From Streptomyces griseus (GTDB lineage Bacteria; Bacteroidota; Bacteroidia; Chitinophagales; Chitinophagaceae), in contig CALPIT020000076.1 of NCBI GenBank assembly GCA_943323705.2, positions 1 through 10,042 on the forward strand: a DNA stretch of 10,042 bases. Reading direction: 5' to 3'. This document shows positions 6,589 to 10,042 of the stretch, in pieces; position 1 is the first letter of the stretch; each line of letters opens with the position of its first letter. The notes beneath the pieces were generated by a model that worked only from the letters and a program-made list of their open reading frames with translations, was not told the origin of the DNA and made no database searches. Position numbers and translations under genes: made by a program.

Positions 6589-9423
6589 ATGAGAATCATT
6601 TACTTTTTCGTTGGATTATTATTTCTTAGCAATACTTTGTCTGCTCAGCAAAAAATTCAAATTAGTGGAAGCGTTAAGACTAAAGAGGGTAGTGTATTGT
6701 CAAATGCAACCGTTTCTCTTTATAACCAAACTCAAAAAGACAGTGTAAAGACAACAAGTAATGAAAAAGGAATGTTTCGTTTTACTATTGCAGCTAATCA
6801 ACAATACAAAATAGTAGCCTCTTATATTGGCTTTGATAATTTTGTGAAAAATTTGGATTATACTTCAATTACAACAGACCAGTTATTAGATGACATCGTT
6901 TTAATTCCTGGAGCAAACATGCTTGGCAACATCACTCTTGAATCTCAGAAAGTTCAGATAAAAGAAGACACCGTTTCTTATATAATAGACAGTACGATGT
7001 ATCGTAAGAATGATAATGTAGAGGCTATCTTAAAGAATTTACCGGGTGTACAGGTTGATAAAGATGGCACAGTTACTGCTCAGGGAAAGCAGGTTACTAG
7101 GGTGAAGGTAAATGGAAAAGATTTTTTCAATGGAGATGTGACAACAGCCACAAGAGAATTAAATGCAGATATGGTTGATAAAATCCAGATTATCGACGAT
7201 TACGGAGATCAGGCCGCATTTACCGGAATTAAAGATGGGGATCCTTCCAAAACCATGAATATCCAGTTGAAGAAGGATAAAAACAAAGGTTATTTTGGAA
7301 ATGTTTCTGGTGGAATAGGTACGGATTCTAGATATTTAAGTTCCGTTTCTGTAAATAAATTCAATAACGATCAGCAAATTTCCATTTTCGGAAACATGAA
7401 TAATACCAATGCGAGCTTATTCAATTTTGGTGGTGGGGGAGGTGGTGGAATGGGAGGGATGATGAGTGGTATGGCCCGTTCCATGGGAATTGGGAGAGGT
7501 GGTGCAGGAGCGGGAGTTGCCTTTGGGAATGCTTCAAATAATGATGGAATCAGCAATACTAAATCTATAGGCATTAATTATCGTGACGATTTTGGAACCA
7601 AAGTTTCTGTTTATGGAAGTTATAGTTTTTCAAACAAAGGCACAAGTACCATAAGGTCATCCGATCAGCAAAGTTTATTTCAGGATAAAACATCAACTTA
7701 TCTGCAACAATCTGATAATTACACTTTAGCTGATAATCACCGATTTTCATTCAATGTGGAATATAAAATTGATTCAATGAATTATCTCAAATTCAATCCA
7801 TCAATTAGTTACAACAAATCAAGCACTGATTTTTATTCGGAATTTATATCGGATATAGATCAAACAAAAATTTCTGATGGTAAAATGATTGATTTTTCAG
7901 ATTCCAAAACGCCTAATTTGAATGGAAGTTTATTGTTTAATCACAAGTTTAAAAAAAGAGGTAGAACATTTTCTGTAAACCTTAATGGCGGTAATAGTGT
8001 AACTACCTCTGATGAAAATTTTGATAACCTGACTTATATGTATCCCCAAAATGGGATGGTTTTCAATAACAGGCAATTGCAAGACATTACTCAGGATAAC
8101 AACAATTACAATTATGGCGGTAAATTTTCTTATACAGAACCGCTCAGCAAAAAGCGAAATCTTGAATTCAATTATTCCTATAATTATCAGTATTTAGATA
8201 ACAATAAAAAGACGTTTGCTATTGACACAGCCACAGGTGCCTCAAGGTTTTTAGACTCATTGAGCAATATTTATGATAACACATTTACTACGAATCGATT
8301 TGGGTTGAATATCAAAACGACGCAAAAAAAATACAACTATACGGTAGGGATGTCCGTGCAACCAGCTGTTATCAATACTAATTCTCAAACAGCAAAAACC
8401 AGTTTCACAAACAATCAAGTGAATTATTATCCGGTGATAAGATTTGCTTATAATTTTTCTAGAAGTCGTTCTTTGAATATCAATTACAATGGGAACAATA
8501 ATCAGCCCAGCAATGCTCAATTACAGCCTGTTGTTGATCGTTCCAATCCGCAATTCATTACTGTTGGTAATCCAGATTTGAAACCAGAATTTACAAATAC
8601 GCTGAGCATGCGATACAACAATTTTGATATGATTTCAGGAAATGTGTTTTTCGGAAATATCAGCGCATCATTTACACAGGATAAAATTGTCAGCAGCACG
8701 AAATTGTTGAGAGGTGGAGCGCAGGAAACTACATATGACAATACGAATGGTTATTATACAGTGTTTGGGTTTTACAATATGTCTAGGCCGATTAAGAATA
8801 GAAAATATGTTTTCAATCTGGGAGGTAATCTGGCTTACAACAATAATGTTTCATTTATCAGAGATAGTTTGAATGTGGCCGATAGAAATGTAGGAAAAAA
8901 CTGGGTTTTGGGTCAGCGTTTTTCAACCGACATTAAGATTAAAAAATGGCTGGAGACCAATGTGAGTGTGAATTACAGTTTGAATAGCAATAAATATACC
9001 TTGCAATCTGAATTGAATTCCAATACTCAAACTTGGACTTTCTCTCACAATTCAAGAATATTTTTACCAAAAGATTTTATCATCAGTTACGATATAGATA
9101 AGGTATTGAATAAAGGCTTTTCAGGAAGTGCAACTGCCAATCCGTTAATTATCAATACAACGATTGAAAAGCAGTTTTTAAAGAAAAAGAATTTGTCATT
9201 GAAACTCCAAGGATTTGATTTGCTGAATCAAAATATCGGTGTAAGCAGATCTGTTACTGGAACCGGATTTACAGATACACGTACCAATAGATTAGGCAGG
9301 TATTTTATGGTAAGCTTTGTATGTAGGTTAAATAAATTCGTTGGAGATATGCAAGGCGGTTCGCAAATCGGAATGCCGGGTGGAGGCATGAGAGGTGGCG
9401 GGGAGATGAAGCCGATGTTTTAG
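6589..9423 (+). CDS. Outer-membrane beta-barrel / TonB-dependent receptor-like protein
   Basis: This 944-residue protein is predicted to form an outer-membrane beta-barrel. Residues 1-19 are a signal peptide (MRIIYFF, Ala at 19, then QQ). Residues 22-105 match a carboxypeptidase-regulatory-like (SusC-type) domain, with ISGSVKTKEGSVLSNATVSL near the start and IASYIGFDNF-type strands later. Residues 120-230 are plug-like: EDTVSYIIDS, VEAILKNLPGVQVDKDGTV, VKVNGKDFFNGD and DMVDKIQIIDDYGDQAAFTG. From about 235 to 918 alternating strands rich in Tyr, Asn and Phe form the barrel (outer membrane protein beta-barrel family, PF14905-like). Two Gly/Met-rich stretches stand out: 281-313, starting with seven Gly, and the tail 919-944, ending in Phe. 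I find no clear TonB box, and no susD-type lipoprotein gene lies beside it, so the ligand is unknown. A 90-base gap from lpxK suggests its own promoter, but none could be read. Confidence 0.88.
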   Translation: MRIIYFFVGLLFLSNTLSAQQKIQISGSVKTKEGSVLSNATVSLYNQTQKDSVKTTSNEKGMFRFTIAANQQYKIVASYIGFDNFVKNLDYTSITTDQLLDDIVLIPGANMLGNITLESQKVQIKEDTVSYIIDSTMYRKNDNVEAILKNLPGVQVDKDGTVTAQGKQVTRVKVNGKDFFNGDVTTATRELNADMVDKIQIIDDYGDQAAFTGIKDGDPSKTMNIQLKKDKNKGYFGNVSGGIGTDSRYLSSVSVNKFNNDQQISIFGNMNNTNASLFNFGGGGGGGMGGMMSGMARSMGIGRGGAGAGVAFGNASNNDGISNTKSIGINYRDDFGTKVSVYGSYSFSNKGTSTIRSSDQQSLFQDKTSTYLQQSDNYTLADNHRFSFNVEYKIDSMNYLKFNPSISYNKSSTDFYSEFISDIDQTKISDGKMIDFSDSKTPNLNGSLLFNHKFKKRGRTFSVNLNGGNSVTTSDENFDNLTYMYPQNGMVFNNRQLQDITQDNNNYNYGGKFSYTEPLSKKRNLEFNYSYNYQYLDNNKKTFAIDTATGASRFLDSLSNIYDNTFTTNRFGLNIKTTQKKYNYTVGMSVQPAVINTNSQTAKTSFTNNQVNYYPVIRFAYNFSRSRSLNINYNGNNNQPSNAQLQPVVDRSNPQFITVGNPDLKPEFTNTLSMRYNNFDMISGNVFFGNISASFTQDKIVSSTKLLRGGAQETTYDNTNGYYTVFGFYNMSRPIKNRKYVFNLGGNLAYNNNVSFIRDSLNVADRNVGKNWVLGQRFSTDIKIKKWLETNVSVNYSLNSNKYTLQSELNSNTQTWTFSHNSRIFLPKDFIISYDIDKVLNKGFSGSATANPLIINTTIEKQFLKKKNLSLKLQGFDLLNQNIGVSRSVTGTGFTDTRTNRLGRYFMVSFVCRLNKFVGDMQGGSQIGMPGGGMRGGGEMKPMF

Positions 9424-9425
9424 AA

Positions 9426-9474
9426 ATGTAAAATGATGAATGTAAAATGTAAAATATCCAATGTAAAATGTAAA
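9426..9474. repeat. Heptanucleotide tandem array, ATGTAAA-type, seven units
   Basis: Two bases after the barrel gene's stop codon (TAG at 9421-9423), seven 7-base units run without a gap. In order they are ATGTAAA, ATGATGA, ATGTAAA, ATGTAAA, ATATCCA, ATGTAAA, ATGTAAA. Five are identical and two are diverged but keep the period. The motif is unrelated in sequence to the CAANNCC array at 314-378, but the period is the same. No hairpin or coding use is apparent. Confidence 0.88.
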
Positions 9475-9555
9475 AGTGGTATTTAGGATATGAAATAATC
9501 ATTTTCTCATGAATTAAAATTCATAACGCTTCAAAGAATAAAATCAATTTTTTCA

Positions 9556-9575
9556 CCTATCGTTGAAACGGTGGG
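9556..9575 (+). repeat. REP-like hairpin, copy 1 (wobble variant)
   Basis: CCTATCGTT, then GA, then AACGGTGGG. This differs from copy 2 only in the left arm, by two C-to-T changes (9558 and 9560). Both changes leave G-U wobble pairs in a plus-strand transcript, so the 9-base stem survives in RNA read rightwards. On the opposite strand they would be A-C mismatches. It is followed by CTAGAAT, as in copy 2. Confidence 0.7.
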
Positions 9576-9657
9576 CTAGAATTAAAATACCTTAAACTTT
9601 GGCTACTTTAAAAATAAAAATTCGTGAATTCGTGGCTAAAAAATAATCGTTTTCTCA

Positions 9658-9677
9658 CCCACCGTTGAAACGGTGGG
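9658..9677. repeat. REP-like hairpin, copy 2 (perfect)
   Basis: CCCACCGTT and AACGGTGGG form a perfect 9-base inverted repeat around GA (in practice an 8-base stem with a TGAA loop), followed by CTAGAAT. Hairpins of the CCCACCG...CGGTGGGCTA kind are found scattered between genes in many bacteria and resemble REP elements mobilised by RAYT-type transposases. That link is inference; no transposase gene is in this window. There is no T-run after it, so it is not a standard terminator. Confidence 0.75.
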
Positions 9678-9740
9678 CTAGAATGAAAATATTTTACATT
9701 ACGGCTACTTAAAAAATTTTAATTCGTGAATTCGTTGCAA

Positions 9741-9908
9741 ACTTTGTGTCTTAGAGCCTTAGTGGCGAAAAATAAAAATTCGTGAATTCGTACATTAAAA
9801 ATAAAAATTCGTGGCTAAACATTGTAATTAATACGCTGAATCAAATTACTTTGTGAAACTTTGTGTCGTAGAATCTTAGTGGCGAAAAACAAAAATTCGT
9901 GAATTCGT
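9741..9908. repeat. Direct repeat pair (117-base spacing) of a period-8 block plus ATTCGTGAATTCGT
   Basis: A 51-base unit at 9741-9791 recurs at 9858-9908. Each copy starts with ACTTTGTGTC, continues through CTTAGTGGCGAAAAA and ends in ATTCGTGAATTCGT, with only a few substitutions between copies. Read on the minus strand the first half resolves into octamers (CCACTAAG, GCTCTAAG, ACACAAAG), the same style as the block at 2473-2625. Between the copies, a truncated TTCGTGGCTAA lies near 9809 and AT-rich DNA fills the rest. The second copy ends about 10 bases from the stop codon of the minus-strand gene. Confidence 0.8.
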
Positions 9909-9918
9909 GGCTAACCCC

Positions 9919-10042
9919 TTATTTTGCAATTGCGATTTTTACCTTTTTATTCTTAATTTTCTCATCTTTCACCGCTTCAATAGCAGTTCCGATTTTTGAT
10001 TTTCTCACAGCGGCAAAAGCGCAGAAATCTTTCACTTCAATT
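9919..10042 (-). CDS. Probable DEAD-box RNA helicase, C-terminal end (DbpA-like RNA-binding domain)
   Basis: On the minus strand, 40 codons run from the window edge to a TAA (complement of 9919-9921). The peptide has a beta-strand IEVKDFCAFAAV, a basic turn RKSKIG, a helix TAIEAVKDE and a closing strand KIKNKKVKIAIAK. This strand-helix-strand order with the final basic K-I-K-x-K-K-V-K-I matches the end of the DbpA-type RNA-recognition fold that closes many bacterial DEAD-box helicases, including those of Bacteroidota. Such helicases remodel RNA, for example in ribosome assembly or at low temperature. The helicase core is outside the window, so the call rests on about 40 residues and another RNA-binding protein is possible. 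It converges with the barrel gene across the repeat region. Confidence 0.55.
   Translation of the reverse strand, partial: IEVKDFCAFAAVRKSKIGTAIEAVKDEKIKNKKVKIAIAK

Larger units (their letters stand above)
9540..9738. repeat. Imperfect tandem duplication, 102-base period
   Basis: The segment from about 9540 to 9636 recurs at about 9642-9738 with a constant 102-base offset. The REP-like hairpin, GGGCTAGAAT, GGCTACTT and ATTCGTGAATTCGT (9620 and 9722) all repeat at that same distance, with scattered substitutions and essentially no net indels. Upstream, ATAATCNTTTTCTCA occurs at 9495-9509 and again at 9643-9657, suggesting part of a third copy. The block lies between the end of the barrel gene and the convergent helicase end. 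I see no open frame of note and no CRISPR-like regularity. Confidence 0.8.

Noticed and set aside
7371..7574. Minus-strand Pro-rich open frame opposite the barrel gene
   Set aside because: The Pro runs are simply the complement of the Gly-rich codons of the barrel protein. Other antisense frames in this gene (8257-8520, 8517-8741) and the frame at 9305-9502 running into the repeats are likewise shadows.
9658..9677. Intrinsic terminator for the barrel gene
   Set aside because: The stem is good but is not followed by a T-run and lies more than 230 bases after the stop codon. Its duplication and sequence fit a REP-like element better.
9620..9908. CRISPR array
   Set aside because: The repeated ATTCGTGAATTCGT core is only 14 bases, spacing varies (102, 56, 117 bases), the spaces are themselves repetitive, and no cas genes are present.

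Overview
The window looks like a chromosomal segment of a Bacteroidota bacterium, probably of the Chitinophagaceae/Sphingobacteriia type. The reasons are low GC content, no Shine-Dalgarno-like leaders, a TAnnTTTG-type promoter, a SusC-like large outer-membrane receptor with a carboxypeptidase-regulatory N-terminal domain, and a DUF3822-rsmD gene pair, which is typical of this phylum. The genus cannot be fixed from sequence alone.

Layout. (1) 1-181: the C-terminal end of a TPR-type protein. (2) 182-478: a gene-free stretch whose second half is a heptanucleotide tandem array interrupted by a short GC-rich insert. (3) 479-2425: a secreted M1-family zinc aminopeptidase. (4) 2426-2663: a convergent intergenic region filled with period-8 and dispersed repeats. 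(5) 2664-4040, minus strand: a MATE-family exporter whose predicted promoter lies inside the 5' end of the divergent neighbour. (6) 4044-6498: a compact plus-strand cluster of a DUF3822 protein, the 16S rRNA methyltransferase RsmD (13-base overlap with the gene before it) and the lipid A kinase LpxK (11-base gap, TTG start). (7) 6589-9423: a 944-residue outer-membrane beta-barrel/TonB-receptor-like protein with two Gly/Met-rich segments. (8) 9424-9918: a 495-base gene-free region made almost wholly of repeats: a second heptanucleotide array, two REP-like hairpins in a 102-base tandem duplication, and a 117-base-spaced repeat. (9) 9919-10042, minus strand: the C-terminal end of what is probably a DEAD-box RNA helicase with a DbpA-like RNA-binding domain.

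How it fits together. Most genes are housekeeping or cell-envelope functions: rRNA modification, lipid A phosphorylation, an outer-membrane receptor, an exporter and an exported peptidase. I see no phage, integrase, defence or CRISPR genes and no convincing new multi-gene system. The most notable points are the Asp-to-Gly change in the catalytic motif of RsmD, the dense and varied short repeats in all three larger intergenic regions, and the tight divergent arrangement around 4040.
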